A program made the position numbers and the translations under genes. A DNA stretch of 64,000 nt from Lytechinus variegatus. Taxonomy: Eukaryota > Echinodermata > Echinoidea > Temnopleuroida > Toxopneustidae. Positions 41,445 to 52,736 of the stretch are shown piece after piece. How positions within the stretch are numbered: the first letter of the stretch is position 1; each line of letters opens with the position of its first letter. Below the pieces are notes generated by a model. That model saw only the letters and a program-made list of their open reading frames with translations, was not told the DNA's origin and did no database searches. The stretch covers positions 55,216,583 through 55,280,582 of the forward strand of contig NC_054740.1 of the NCBI RefSeq assembly GCF_018143015.1, written 5' to 3'.

Positions 41445-44378
41445 ATGAGTACTCCATTCGCCGACTCAAGCTAGCATCTTCTCATTTATCCAATAAGCAA
41501 CTACTCAAGCCTCATATAACTCTTTAAACTTTTCGGTTTTACAGCTATTTTCCGATTCCATATATATAATGTTGCTCGAGTAACTATAGCGTTCACGCGC
41601 GTTGGTGATATCGGGTCCGGGAGTATTTCATGAAAGGACTTGTCGGACGTTTTATCCGCCAAGTCCTGTTTTATCCGACAGTTGCTATGGTAACAATGCT
41701 TCTCAACCAATTAGAATATAGGAGACGAAAGTTGTCAGATCTGACAATTTGTCAGACGAAAATATTGATGAAACACCACCCCGGTCTGAGCGTTTCTGGG
41801 CGACCGCGCGTTTGTTAGCCGACACAGCATTGGTGAACCACTTTCAATTTGCCATTCGGTTTTAGTCTGAAATGTATTCATTAAAAGGTTACACGTTATC
41901 ACACTGTAATAAGATGGAAAAGGCGCTTATCAAAGGTATGTTTCACAGAGGGACATATTCGTCAAAAGACATAATAGGCTTACTATGATGTGTAATTGCC
42001 CCGTCAGGGGCGAAATTTTTCATTTTTGACAATGGAAATGACAATTCTTAGGCAGGAAAGTGCCTTCATCGTTTACTTTTGTCCTTAAATAATATGATTT
42101 TTTTACTTTTAGGGGGGCACATTGGGGGGGGGGGCAAAATCTCGTTTTGCCCCCCCAAATTTTCGTTGGGGGGGCAAGTGCCCCCCCTGCCCCCCCCCCG
42201 CTTCCGGCGCCCTTGGTTGTATGAAATGATTTTTTTTTAGCTATGATTGATAATCTTGATCATAGACATTATAGGAATAAATTTTTACCATTGCTAAATG
42301 TGATTATTAATGTGGTGATGACAACCGTCATGATTACAATGATAATGCAATACGGTAAATACGACATGAAGTTTGGAGCACGTAAAATTCCTTAAAAACT
42401 CCTCAAAAATTTGATACGATTTACCAAAATTGGCTTTCCAAAATTGCGCTATGAAAGGAGCCTTCTATTTCAGAGCAGCTAATTTTTAATCTACAGTTTC
42501 ATGTTTTGTATGCAAAATCTTTTTAAAAATTCTTTATTCTGTCAACAATTTTTCTTTTAAGCTTTCAAAAAAGAATTTTCACATTGTTCAAAACTTCTGG
42601 TAAATTTGAATTATTTTTAATGAGAAATTTCACAATGCTACAATTTAACATCATTCACTTAAAAACTCATTAGTGATGTATCTGATGAAAGAATTAAGTA
42701 GATTTTTTTTTTTGGGGGGGGGAAATGTTTGCAAAATCTCTGAAATTCCTAAACATTTCACAGTATTTTTTCCGTCAAGCATTTTCAATATCCATTTATT
42801 AATTGTATATGACTTTAGCATTAACTTGAAAATTCTTACTTGATGACTTTACAAAAAAAGTCAGGTGAAAGATTCAAATACAGGCAATTTTCCCGCAAAT
42901 TTTCAGAAAATGTGTATTTAAGTAAATTGCATAATTTTTAATTTCACAGAAGGTAACTGAAAATTTGTTATATGTTATATTTAGTGAAAAGCGAATAAAA
43001 AAAATCAGAAAATTTCCACAAAATGTCCGGAATGAAATTTTTCAACACAATAGCGTTTCAATATTGTAGCGTTTACTAAGAAAATACATAAACGATGTTT
43101 TACAATGTTAAAATTACCTCTTGAAAAGTTCCGGAAAAACTACGAAAAATATCCTACGTGAAAAACCGCAAAACCAGTTGGCTTGAAATTTATAGGAAGA
43201 CCGTAAAATTGATTAATAAAATATTGTCTTTAAAAAATTCTCAAAAAATAGGCCCAGAAAAAATTAGGAAAAACTTGAACAGGTCACAACACATTGATGC
43301 TGTGGTCAAAAGAGAAAATTATTCTCACGTTATTTGTAGATAATTTTTTCGACTACATCATATCAAAATTTGAGAGAAAACTGACCACTAATACTGACCA
43401 CTAATAACGAAGATAAGGTCAAATATGCATAAATACGTTGACGTATGTTGCGAAAATGTGCAATTTTTATTTTTTACGTAATTTTGTGATATTTATGCAA
43501 TTTCCATGCAGATGAGATATTGACTATATCGACGAGTGAGGAAAAATTGGGGGTCAACGGACTCCCTGAAGAGCTACAGTGAATTTTATATTGGTATATT
43601 TTTGCCCACTTATGACTTATTTTGCGAGTTTGCACGCGCGTGCAATGCAAATTTGAATGGACGCGCATTCCGGTATTATTGGTCGTAAGAGGCTTAATGA
43701 GGTATCAAATTAATCAGAAGATCATGGACGATGGACAGACACAAAATAAATGACGACTCGAAGAGGCATAGCGATGGTAGGAGCAAGAACGCGCATGCAT
43801 ACCTGTGCGCGCGCAAATTCTTGACATGCTCAAAATGGCCTGAAACGTACCCAAACTTGACCACGGTTGATTTGGAGAATTTTCAAATTTTGACGCGCGC
43901 GTACGTGCGCGTCGTGACCTTTGCATGACCTCTGTTGACATGTCCTGATGACTTAACCTGAACTTGATATGATGCAAATATGGATGATTTTTGATGATTA
44001 GTTGCGATGATATGATCAATCATTTAATTTCACAAAATGGCGCCTAGATGACGTCATCATAATTTGATAACCTTGAAAAGTTTCGTTTCGCATGTCCATA
44101 ATGATTGCCATACATGACATGAAAATCAAGGAAATTGACATGCCCGATATTGAGATAAAGTGGTTACTAGCTTTGGCAATAAAAATAAAGAAAATTCTGA
44201 CGAATATAATAGGTGATCTGTCATATTCATGACAGACCACCTAATAAAGTCATTTTTTCTTCATTATTTTCACATACTTCAACAGTTATGAATGTTAAAG
44301 CATTACCACCTTACCTATATAAATCATTCCTCACTTTGTCAACAAGGAAGAGTCTCAATAAATCGAATGGGAAATATG
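41445..44378. other. Spacer between the two retrotransposons
   Basis: No gene seen. A G/C homopolymer hairpin (GGGGGGCAAAATCTCGTTTT followed by a C run) lies at 42115-42200. A CG-rich stretch with GCGCGCGTACGTGCGCG lies at 43893-43910. A perfect stem TCATGACAGACCACCT with its near complement AGGTGATCTGTCAT lies at 44212-44243. The rest is AT-rich and unremarkable. Confidence 0.5.
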
Positions 44379-44383
44379 AATAT
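44379..44383. other. Target-site duplication AATAT, left copy
   Basis: Matches AATAT at 53985-53989 immediately outside the right LTR. Confidence 0.85.
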
Positions 44384-44543
44384 TGTAATGTTGTGATTCG
44401 AAGACACCATAGCCTATGCTATGTGATTATGCTGAAAGTGGTCTGCTAGATTCACTGTACGTTTTAGACACGAATAAAGGAACAATGTGACTCGGTAATC
44501 ATGGACTAAACTATCATTTATTAAGATGTCTTGCATCTTTACA
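44384..44543 (+). repeat. 5' LTR of retrotransposon 2
   Basis: Starts TGTAATGTTGTGATTCG and ends CTTTACA. Contains AATAAAGG as polyadenylation signal. 157 of 160 positions match the 3' LTR. Confidence 0.95.
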
Positions 44544-44544
44544 C

Positions 44545-44558
44545 TGGCGACGAGTGAG
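44545..44558 (+). promoter_or_regulatory. Primer-binding site of retrotransposon 2
   Basis: TGGCGACGAGTGAG starts one base after the LTR. From memory, TGGCGACGAG would pair with the 3' end of an animal tRNA-Ser, which would fit Mag-type elements. Unverified. Confidence 0.7.
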
Positions 44559-44832
44559 TTTTGAACTCATGCCTACATTAACTGTTAGTTTGTTCCCGAA
44601 TTTCGATGGGTAAGCGCCTACAATGAACATTTTCGTCATCTCAAACTTTCGTTTTTCTGCACTATCAGCACTGTCTCAGTTCCTGTGTGACACGTGTACG
44701 CGTGTGTGATGGAGTGCGAGCTTTACAACAGAGAAGTTTTATGAACGCTTTCCAGTACTCTGTTGATCTTCCTCGCCATTGCTTATCAGTCTTTACACGT
44801 TTGCTGTTGGGACTCTTTATCACTTCACAATC

Positions 44833-45074
44833 ATGGCGACATCAATGCCCACGCTGGCCAATTTTGATGTCCACTCCGACCCTTCCTCGCTATTTTCTCG
44901 CTGGCAGAAATGGATTAGGAGGTTTGAAGGTGCTATGACAGGGTTTGGCATCACAGATGATGGCAGGAAGAAGGCGTTACTTCTACACTACGGGGGAGAA
45001 GACCTGGACGATGTCTTCCAGACTCTCAAACCCACTGACAACACATATACCAAGGCCAAAGAGGTGTTGGAAAC
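44833..45074 (+). pseudogene. N-terminal gag fragment of retrotransposon 2
   Basis: The start MATSMPTLANFD through KAKEVLE is a Gag N-terminus (matrix/capsid-like, WQKWIRRFEGAMTGFG). An in-frame upstream ATG at 44779 would add residues unlike Gag, so I prefer 44833. At 45074 the Gag similarity stops. The frame continues into inserted DNA and ends at 45150. The rest of Gag resumes at 49031 in a frame that agrees with this one. Confidence 0.8.
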
Positions 45075-45243
45075 CACTCTAGGCGACACCGCAATACTTA
45101 CCCGTGTTAAGAAACTGAGACTCCACTCACGCGCATTTGGGCAGCCCTAGCTTAGAACTAAGCTTTCTTTCCGTAAAAAATCTTTATTCTTATGATTCAA
45201 TAAATGTTAATGAATATATAATTACTCTTAAATCGGTACTCAC

Positions 45244-45313
45244 CGGTTCTTTTGAATTTTCTGCCAAATTCCCACGCTTCTGGCTTCAATTCTGCGATGG
45301 ATTCTGTTGCCAT
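45244..45313 (-). other. Possible first coding exon on the minus strand of the insertion
   Basis: An ATG at 45313 opens 23 codons (MATESIAELKPEAWEFGRKF plus three) ending at a strong donor, G|GTGAGT. TATAAATA lies just upstream at 45335-45342, but at 22 bp it is too close for a normal leader. It could be a captured host exon or chance. No downstream acceptor was identified before the element border. Confidence 0.2.
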
Positions 45314-46182
45314 AGACAGCTACACATGCAACTCTATTTATAAATGGAGCGCCCCTTACGAGAGTTGTTAATGCCGCGGAAAAATTGTTAGGCATTTTGG
45401 CCTGTGGTCAAGGCGTTCTTTTGTTCTATTTTTTTTTATAGGTATGAGATCGAAATCACAGCGACTATTCACACTGTTCCATAATGATTCCGAAAGGAGG
45501 TGCAGCACCCCCCACCCACATGGGCGCAAATCCCAGGGGGACACTTCCCCTAACCCAAAATAGTAGGGGCACATTATCAAATGTCCCCCTACTATTTTTG
45601 TTCTTTTATATATGATGGAAAGAAATAGGCCTACATCATTTAAATCGAAGTAAAACATGTATTTTGGACGAGACGACCTTCTTTTGGGGGTGATAAACCT
45701 TCCTTTTTTTTTTTTTTGTTAGTTTGTTTTTGTTTTTTTTTTGCCTGTTTTCCAGCCCCTGGTCCCCTACCTTAGATTTCCACCCTTGCCTCCCACTACT
45801 CTTGATATTGTTTGCGAATCTGTTTTGTAAATTAAAGGGGAATTTCACCCTGATAAAAAGATGATGAAAATATGAGAAAAATCATTTCAAAATATCGATG
45901 AAGGTGTTATTTGACAAAAAATGGAGTTGATAGAATTTAGAATGCTTGATTTATTGTGACGTCTATAACGAGCAGTTGCTCTATCCTAAATATAAAATGC
46001 CCAAATTTCCCATTTTTAATGGTCCGTAACGACCCACTTTTTTCTTTTTGATAACAAGTATGAATTGATATAGGCCTACTAAAATGTACCATAAAAATCA
46101 TTATCATGTATTTCTTGACATTTCATTTACTTTTTTACCATAATAATAGCTGCTTGCAAAGGCCTACGCCGTCACAAAAAAA

Positions 46183-46751
46183 CCCGGGGGCCGGGGGGGG
46201 GGGGGGCACTTACATTGACGAGTGGATACCATGCGCGACCAAAAAAAACGTAAAAAGGATGTCCTTTTCACGATAGGGCACGTTACCTACGTAACGTGAT
46301 AAGGGTGTCAAAAACACAAAAATAACGAAAAAAGGGTATCTATTAATTCGCTAGGAAAACCGTCGTGTTTAGGGTCTAATTTGCGGGGATGATAAAACAA
46401 AATCAAAATGTTTTATAAAGGATGTCCTTTTTGCTCCAACACTTCGTGTTTAGAGTCCGATTTGCGCGAGGTGTAGAAGGTGGGGTCGTACTAAACCAAA
46501 TAAGGTAAAGCCGACGACCGAAGGACCCGTAACAATAAAACATTCCTGTACTTGTTTAGGGGTTCATTTCAGGGAATATTTGCCAAGAGTATCGTTTTGT
46601 TTCCAATACTTGTTAAGGGTAGGGTTTCACACGCCAATACTTGTTAAGGGGTGCATTTTCAGAATATGGAAATTACGTGTTTAGGGTGCTTTTCGAGACC
46701 CCATGGTCGCGCATGGTATCCACTCGTGAATGGAAGTGGCCCCCCCCCGGG
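46183..46751 (+). mobile_element. Family A hairpin element nested in the gag insertion
   Basis: 569 bp, starting CCCGGGGGCCGG with a G run and GCACTTACATTGACGAG, ending GGAAGTGG with a C run and GGG. It is flanked by the direct repeat CAAAAAAA (46175-46182, 46752-46759). Same orientation and same internal blocks as the copy at 14674. Confidence 0.85.
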
Positions 46752-46908
46752 CAAAAAAAAAATCTTACCTTTGAAAAAGATTGGTGGGGGATGGATTTTC
46801 CTCGAACGCATACCAATTTTTTTTTCTGCTATTTTCATAATAAACTTTAAATGAATTCAACTTTGCACTACTTAATTTTTTCAAAGACAAAATAACAAAA
46901 TTACATAT

Positions 46909-47022
46909 CGTCATCATCATCATCACCACTATCATTAGCATCACCATCATCATCACCACAACCGTCACCACAACCATCATCATCACCAAGATAATTTTCA
47001 TCATCGTCATTGCCATCATCAT
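46909..47022. repeat. ATC trinucleotide microsatellite, imperfect
   Basis: (ATC)n with CAC and GTC variants. The long Met-rich minus-strand frame across it is an artefact. Confidence 0.9.
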
Positions 47023-47355
47023 CTTTTTTTTTCTTTATTTTTTCCCCATCCCTTCTTCTTTTTTTTTTCTTCCAATATTCCTCCTTTTTTTAGAGCGGCA
47101 CACCGTCATGCTCCCTCACTGATTATCCGCCTCTATATGCTTGATGTTGTATAAATTGGCGGATACCTGAATGAAATACTGAAGAGAAAATAAGGAAAGG
47201 GAAAAAGTAAGAAGAAAAAGAAGATGAGGAGAAGAAAAAAAGAAAGCCAAACAAATGAAACAAAACAATGTCAAAATTTCGTAATAAAGTCTTCTACGTC
47301 AGTTTAATAATGATGTTTTCATTGAAATGAGAACAAAAAAAGAATTGAAACCATA

Positions 47356-47523
47356 GGCGGCGGAAGCGGGGACGTTCCCCCCTAAATTTGTTGTTGACCT
47401 TTTTTTTTTGCTTGTCAATTTATTTTCCTACGTCCCCCCTAAAATGTTTGGGTTGAGAGCCTTTTTTTTGCTTGTCAAAATTTTTTAGGTTGTCCCCTAC
47501 TAAAATTTGGGGCTTCCGCCGCC
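47356..47523. mobile_element. Small inverted-repeat element with GGCGGCGGAAGC ends
   Basis: GGCGGCGGAAGC at 47356 is mirrored by GCTTCCGCCGCC ending at 47523. The interior has repeated CCCCCTAAA and TTTTTTTTGCTTGTCAA blocks. No target duplication identified. Confidence 0.5.
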
Positions 47524-48923
47524 AATGATTGAAACAGGACTACATTATAATATAGTGTAAAGAAATAGAGGGAAGCTCCGAGACAATAAAAAGGTTGAAA
47601 AAGAAAAAAATGTGAAAACACAAAGCTCTCACAACATGAGCATAATAACAAATAATAACAAATAAGCGAGGACAAGTAGCTGAGGGACCCCCCCAACTCT
47701 CTCTCTCTAGTTATCTATCTATCTATCCGACTCGATTATATAAGAGAAGAATTTACTAATCAAAATATTATGAGCAAAAAGCACGAGCTGATATTTTTTA
47801 TGAATATTCAAAACTGATAGAGAGACGCAATCGAATTATTCGATTGCGACAAAATTGATGATCTGAGAATTTATTGTTTTTAGGAATTCATTAAAAGCAT
47901 AAAGTTGATCAGCATTAAAATATGGCAGGCGCAACGCATGAGCTAAAGCTTTATAGGCATACACCGATAAAAATTTTAAGTATTTTTGGTAATCATGAAA
48001 AAAATTGATATTTCATGAAAGAAAGCTCAAATCCCGAGGAGGAATATTCTTATGAATTGACTTTAAAAAAAACTGTGGTAAGCCCCATTTAATATTTGAT
48101 TATAAGTCGAATAAAACAGTAAAAGCTGACAAACGTTCGCGTGATATTTGGCAACCTCCCCCCAAAAAATAAATAAATAAATAAATAAAAAATAAAAAAA
48201 GTTTTTAACTATAATAATGATCGAAGGTAATTTTGTCTCGCGTAGAACTGGACAAATGAAAAAAGATTGTCACTAAAAAAATGAAGGTAATTTTGACCCA
48301 CGTAAAATTTGGCGAGCCCCCCCCCCCCAAAAAAAAAAGGAAAAAAGGTTTTAACAAGCAAAAAAAGGCTAAAAAGGAGAAAGAAGAGACAAGAATAATT
48401 ATGAACGAAATATCCCCATTACAAATAATGCTGTGATCATCATAAGAGAGGGGTCGCATAACTAGTATGAACAACGTATTTAATTCCAAAATATTTACTA
48501 CAAATCTCAATAGGGGGATCGGGCAGAAATGCTCACCCCCACCCCCCCCCCCCCCCCCCCCCCCCCGATCCGCCACTGATTCCAATCAATAATGACATTT
48601 ATCTGCAATACTGATACTTTGGAATCAAGATACTGAAGATTGATACGCTTTACATAAATTATGAACGTCTGACAAAAAGATAATCTACCGATCACCTGAC
48701 CGATCAGCTGACCAGTTCGCGTATCACTTCGGAGTTGATCACTCGTCGCAGCTGTGTGGAACGCTCACCGAAAATCAACAAAAAGGGCCTGAAATGTAAG
48801 TTTAATGATAATATATTTTAATTTGAACTACTTAATTAATACTTTTAATGTCTCCCCAACAAATGAAAGTCATATCACGTAACTCCAATTTGTATTAAGG
48901 CGTACATTTACCAAAGTCTTGGG

Positions 48924-51900
48924 TTGGAAATCAGAACAGCATTGTCTAACCCATATTTTTGGGTAATGTCGCCTATGAGGTCCATACATGTTAATGTTTG
49001 GACCTCATTGGTACTAGGAGTGTTGGAAACGTACTTCCAACCAAAGCAGAACACCCTGTATGAAACAATAATTTTCAGAAGGGAACGTCAGCAGCAGGGA
49101 GAGAGCATTGATCAATACTGCACTCGGTTGAGAAAACTAGCAGAGCGATGCAATTTCACGGATGCCGAGCGGGAACTCAAAACCCAAATCATCGAGGGTT
49201 GCCTGTCCAGTCAGCTTCGGAGGAAGGCGCTGGAGAAAGATCGCGGGCTGGAAGAGATACTCGAACTAGCACGATCCATCTCACTATCGGAAACCCGCAC
49301 AAAGGAGGTTGAGCATGTAGGACGTGCAGAAGCTAATCACCTCCGTACAGCTGCAGGAAAGCAGAAGCAGAGTCGCTCATGGGGCAAGGCCAAGCCCAAA
49401 CCTACTCCTGATCATAAGCAACAATGCTATCACTGTGGCGGGAGCTATCCGCATGCCAAGAAGTGTCCTGCAAAAGGAATGACCTGCAACGCCTGCGGAA
49501 AACCCAATCATTTTGCAAAAGTCTGCAAATCTGCCGAGAAATCTACAAAAGACCAGAAAAAGAGGGTGAAAGGCGGAGGCAAGGCTAATGCGCTAACATC
49601 TGTAGAGGATGCAGAGGAGACCAGTGATAGTGACTATGTCTTCCAACTCTCTTCATCGGATACTGACCAGCCTCGAGCTACAGTTTGCGTAAACAACACT
49701 CCAGTTCAAGCTCTCATCGACTCGGGCGCAACTGTCAACGTCATGAGCAGAAAAACATACAATCTGCTATCTGACTGCCCGAAACTTAACAGGAATCGAC
49801 ACAAGGTGAAAATATTTTCCTATGGAAGCAATGAACCGCTGCCAACAATTGGCACATTCAAGTGCACGATCAGCTTCAAAGATAACACGACCACTGCTAT
49901 TTTCCATGTCGTTGAAGGGGACAGCGACACCCTTCTGAGCTGCAATACGGGAATTGCACTTCGCATGATTGCACTTACATATGCGATTCCATCTGCCACT
50001 GATCTGGAGGACCAGTATGCCGATCTCTTCAAAGGACTCGGTAAGCTGAAAGGAACCACATGTACGCTGCATGTAGACCCAGATGTCCCTCCAGTTACTC
50101 ACCAACATCGCCGCGTACCTTTTCATGTAAGAAAGCAGACAGAGAAAGAGCTTGATCGTCTCAAGAAGCTTGACATCATCGAGCCAGTACAAGGTGAGCC
50201 CACTCCCTGGGTATCACCCATCCAGGTTGTGAAAAAGCCTAACAGTGAGAATGGTATTCGGATCTGCGTTGACATGCGTGCCCCTAATCGTGCAATTAAG
50301 CGGGAAAGGCATGTCACACCTACCATTGATGACATTATCCAGAAGGTGAATGGCGCAAATATCTTCAGCAAACTGGATTTGAACGCAGGCTATCACCAGA
50401 TAGAACTATCGGAGGAATCAAGACACCTGACAGTGTTTTCTACGCACGTCGGTCTTTTCCGATACAAAAGACTGAACTTTGGAGTAAACTCAGCTGCTGA
50501 GGTGTTTCAGCACATGATCCAGACTGCCCTGCAAGGACTTGATGGATGCCTGAATATCAGTGATGATATTCTGATCTACGCTAACACGCCAGAAGAGCAT
50601 CATACGCGCCTACATGCCTGCCTACAACGACTGAGAGAATGCAACCTGACACTAGGCAGAAAGAAGTGTCAGTTTGGCAAGCGTGAGATCGAGTTCTTCG
50701 GACATGTTTTCTCCAGTGATGGTGTCTCACCTGATCCGCTGAAAGTCCAGGCCATCGCTTCTGCGCAAGACCCCACTAATGTGCAGGAAGTGCGGAGTCT
50801 TCTCGGACTTGTAACCTATTGTAGCAGATTTATCCCAAATCTGGCTACACTCTCCGCTCCACTTCGTGATCTCACAAAGGACAAGGTGAAGTGGGAATGG
50901 ACTTCGCAACACAAGCGAGCAATGCAGGAGATTAGAAATAGCCTTTCGGAGGAATCCACAAATGCGTTCTTTGATCCCGAAAAGTCGACGCAGCTGATCG
51001 TCGACGCGAGTCCAGTAGGTCTTGGTGCGCTACTTGCACAGACAACCAAGGATGGAAAAACATCGGTGATCGCATTCGCGAGCAGATCCCTGACACCCGT
51101 TGAGCAACGCTATTCGCAGACGGAAAGAGAAGCTCTTTCCATCACATGGGCGATTCTTCACTTTCATCTCTACGTGTATGGCAGTAATTTCACGGTGATT
51201 ACTGACCATCGTCCGCTCGTTAGTCTCTTCAATAACGCGAATAGTAAGCCACCAACGCGTATTGAGCGCTGGATCTTGAAGTTGCAGGAATATGAATTCT
51301 GTGTCACCTACGAGCCGGGCAAGACAAATCCGGCCGATTATCTCTCGCGACACCCGCTACCGTCCACGCAAACCACTAGCCGCGAGGAGAAGGCTGCTGA
51401 GCAGCATATCAATTTCATCAGTGCGCATGCGGTGCCAAAAATGATGTCTCTGCAAGACATCAAGGATGCAACCAAAGCTGATGAAAGTCTCAATCTATGC
51501 ATGGAAGCGATCAAATCAGGCTCATGGGAAAAGGTTGTGAAAGAATCGCGTAATGATGAAATCGCTAGCCTGAAATCTGTAAAAGATGATCTCACAGTAA
51601 ACGCGACCTCTGATCTCGTTCTACGCAATAATCGCATTGTGGTTCCAATGGTGCTAAGAGAGCGTATTGTTGATATCGCGCATGAAGGTCACCAGGGAGT
51701 TGTTAAGACGAAACAGCTCCTTCGAGAAAAGGTTTGGTTTCCTGGAATCGACCGCATAGTTGAAAGGAAAATCAAGCAGTGTATTCCTTGTCAAGCCACA
51801 TCCGCGTCCAATCTTCGTGACCCAATTAATATGTCTGAGTTACCTTCCGGTCCATGGGTCAATGTGAGCATAGATTTCGCAGATCTGCCCAGCGGAGAGC

Positions 51901-52736
51901 ATTTACTCGTCATCGTGGATGACCACAGCAGATATCCCGTTGTAGAAATCGTAACTTCCACGTCGGCGAAAGCGGTTATCCCGAAGCTAGATCGCGTGTT
52001 TGCCATGTTTGGAGTCCCAGAAGTTGTCAGAAGCGATAATGGACCTCCATACAATAGCATAGAATTTGCAAAATTCGCACATTATCTCGGATTCTCTCAC
52101 AGGAAAATTACACCCCGCTGGCCGAGAGCCAATGGCGAAGTTGAACGCCTGATGCGTACCCTGAAGAAGGTCGTCCGCACAGCTGTCGCTGAGAGCAAAT
52201 CGTGGAAACAGGAGTTATACCGGTTTCTTCGAAACTACAGAGCTACCCCGCATGCAACCACTAGCGAAGCACCAGCGACACTGATGTTTGGCCGTCCACT
52301 GCGTACGCGTCTCCCCGAAGTTCCGCGTCAAGTTGAAAATTCACGCGTTCGTGATCGCGACAGTCAGAATAAATCGCGAATGAAGCGAAACGCGGAGCGA
52401 CACATGAAGATGCGCCAGACGCCACTCAAATGTGGTGACAAAGTCCTTGTCAAGCGTGATGGCTACGTCGACAAGTTCACGACCCCTTTTGACCCTAAGC
52501 CTTTTGTCGTTGTCAGCACCAAAGGATCCATGATCACTGCACGTCGTGGAAAGCAAACAATAACTCGAAATGCTTCTTTCTTTAAGGTGCTAGATATGTC
52601 TCTAGTTGTGGATAACACTGACTCTGACTTTGACTGCTCTGACAATGAACAAGACAATGAGCAAATGCCTGACATTCCACGGAGAAATCCAATCCGTGAA
52701 CGCAGACGCCCTAGGCGTTACGATGATTTTTTCTAG
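48924..52736 (+). CDS. Gag(C-terminal)-Pol frame of retrotransposon 2
   Basis: 1270-residue open frame, but its first 35 or so codons (48924-49019) come from the insertion. Retrotransposon sequence begins at 49031 with YFQPKQNTLYET. Order: rest of Gag capsid; zinc knuckles CYHCGGSYPHAKKC and CNACGKPNHFAKVC (49424-49530); protease DSGATVN (49719); reverse transcriptase with RICVDMRAPNRA, KRLNFGVNSAAEVF and catalytic ISDDILIYA (about 50555-50580); RNase H VDASPVG (about 51000) and TDHRPL; integrase with HEGHQG...CIPCQ zinc domain (51681-51795) and the D,D,E core (SIDFAD near 51870, RSDNGPP near 52030, GEVERL near 52137). All motifs are intact. The element is probably incapable of making a normal Gag because of the insertion. 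Confidence 0.93.
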   Translation: MEIRTALSNPYFWVMSPMRSIHVNVWTSLVLGVLETYFQPKQNTLYETIIFRRERQQQGESIDQYCTRLRKLAERCNFTDAERELKTQIIEGCLSSQLRRKALEKDRGLEEILELARSISLSETRTKEVEHVGRAEANHLRTAAGKQKQSRSWGKAKPKPTPDHKQQCYHCGGSYPHAKKCPAKGMTCNACGKPNHFAKVCKSAEKSTKDQKKRVKGGGKANALTSVEDAEETSDSDYVFQLSSSDTDQPRATVCVNNTPVQALIDSGATVNVMSRKTYNLLSDCPKLNRNRHKVKIFSYGSNEPLPTIGTFKCTISFKDNTTTAIFHVVEGDSDTLLSCNTGIALRMIALTYAIPSATDLEDQYADLFKGLGKLKGTTCTLHVDPDVPPVTHQHRRVPFHVRKQTEKELDRLKKLDIIEPVQGEPTPWVSPIQVVKKPNSENGIRICVDMRAPNRAIKRERHVTPTIDDIIQKVNGANIFSKLDLNAGYHQIELSEESRHLTVFSTHVGLFRYKRLNFGVNSAAEVFQHMIQTALQGLDGCLNISDDILIYANTPEEHHTRLHACLQRLRECNLTLGRKKCQFGKREIEFFGHVFSSDGVSPDPLKVQAIASAQDPTNVQEVRSLLGLVTYCSRFIPNLATLSAPLRDLTKDKVKWEWTSQHKRAMQEIRNSLSEESTNAFFDPEKSTQLIVDASPVGLGALLAQTTKDGKTSVIAFASRSLTPVEQRYSQTEREALSITWAILHFHLYVYGSNFTVITDHRPLVSLFNNANSKPPTRIERWILKLQEYEFCVTYEPGKTNPADYLSRHPLPSTQTTSREEKAAEQHINFISAHAVPKMMSLQDIKDATKADESLNLCMEAIKSGSWEKVVKESRNDEIASLKSVKDDLTVNATSDLVLRNNRIVVPMVLRERIVDIAHEGHQGVVKTKQLLREKVWFPGIDRIVERKIKQCIPCQATSASNLRDPINMSELPSGPWVNVSIDFADLPSGEHLLVIVDDHSRYPVVEIVTSTSAKAVIPKLDRVFAMFGVPEVVRSDNGPPYNSIEFAKFAHYLGFSHRKITPRWPRANGEVERLMRTLKKVVRTAVAESKSWKQELYRFLRNYRATPHATTSEAPATLMFGRPLRTRLPEVPRQVENSRVRDRDSQNKSRMKRNAERHMKMRQTPLKCGDKVLVKRDGYVDKFTTPFDPKPFVVVSTKGSMITARRGKQTITRNASFFKVLDMSLVVDNTDSDFDCSDNEQDNEQMPDIPRRNPIRERRRPRRYDDFF

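Larger units (their letters stand above)
45075..49019. mobile_element. 3.9-kb insertion within gag, 11-bp direct repeat
   Basis: The segment is bounded by the direct repeat GTGTTGGAAAC (45064-45074 and 49020-49030), which disrupts gag between residues that adjoin in the family. The maximal direct repeat is 11 bp. If the duplication is really the last 8 bp, the ends would read CACTCTAGG and CACTCCTAG, a weak hAT-like inverted pair. The interior is heterogeneous: possible promoter/exon on the minus strand, a family A copy, an ATC microsatellite, a small TIR element and C/G runs. Its own superfamily is undetermined. Confidence 0.7.

Noticed and set aside
49767..52675. Numerous minus-strand frames within the pol region
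   Set aside because: Antisense shadows of the retrotransposon polyprotein.
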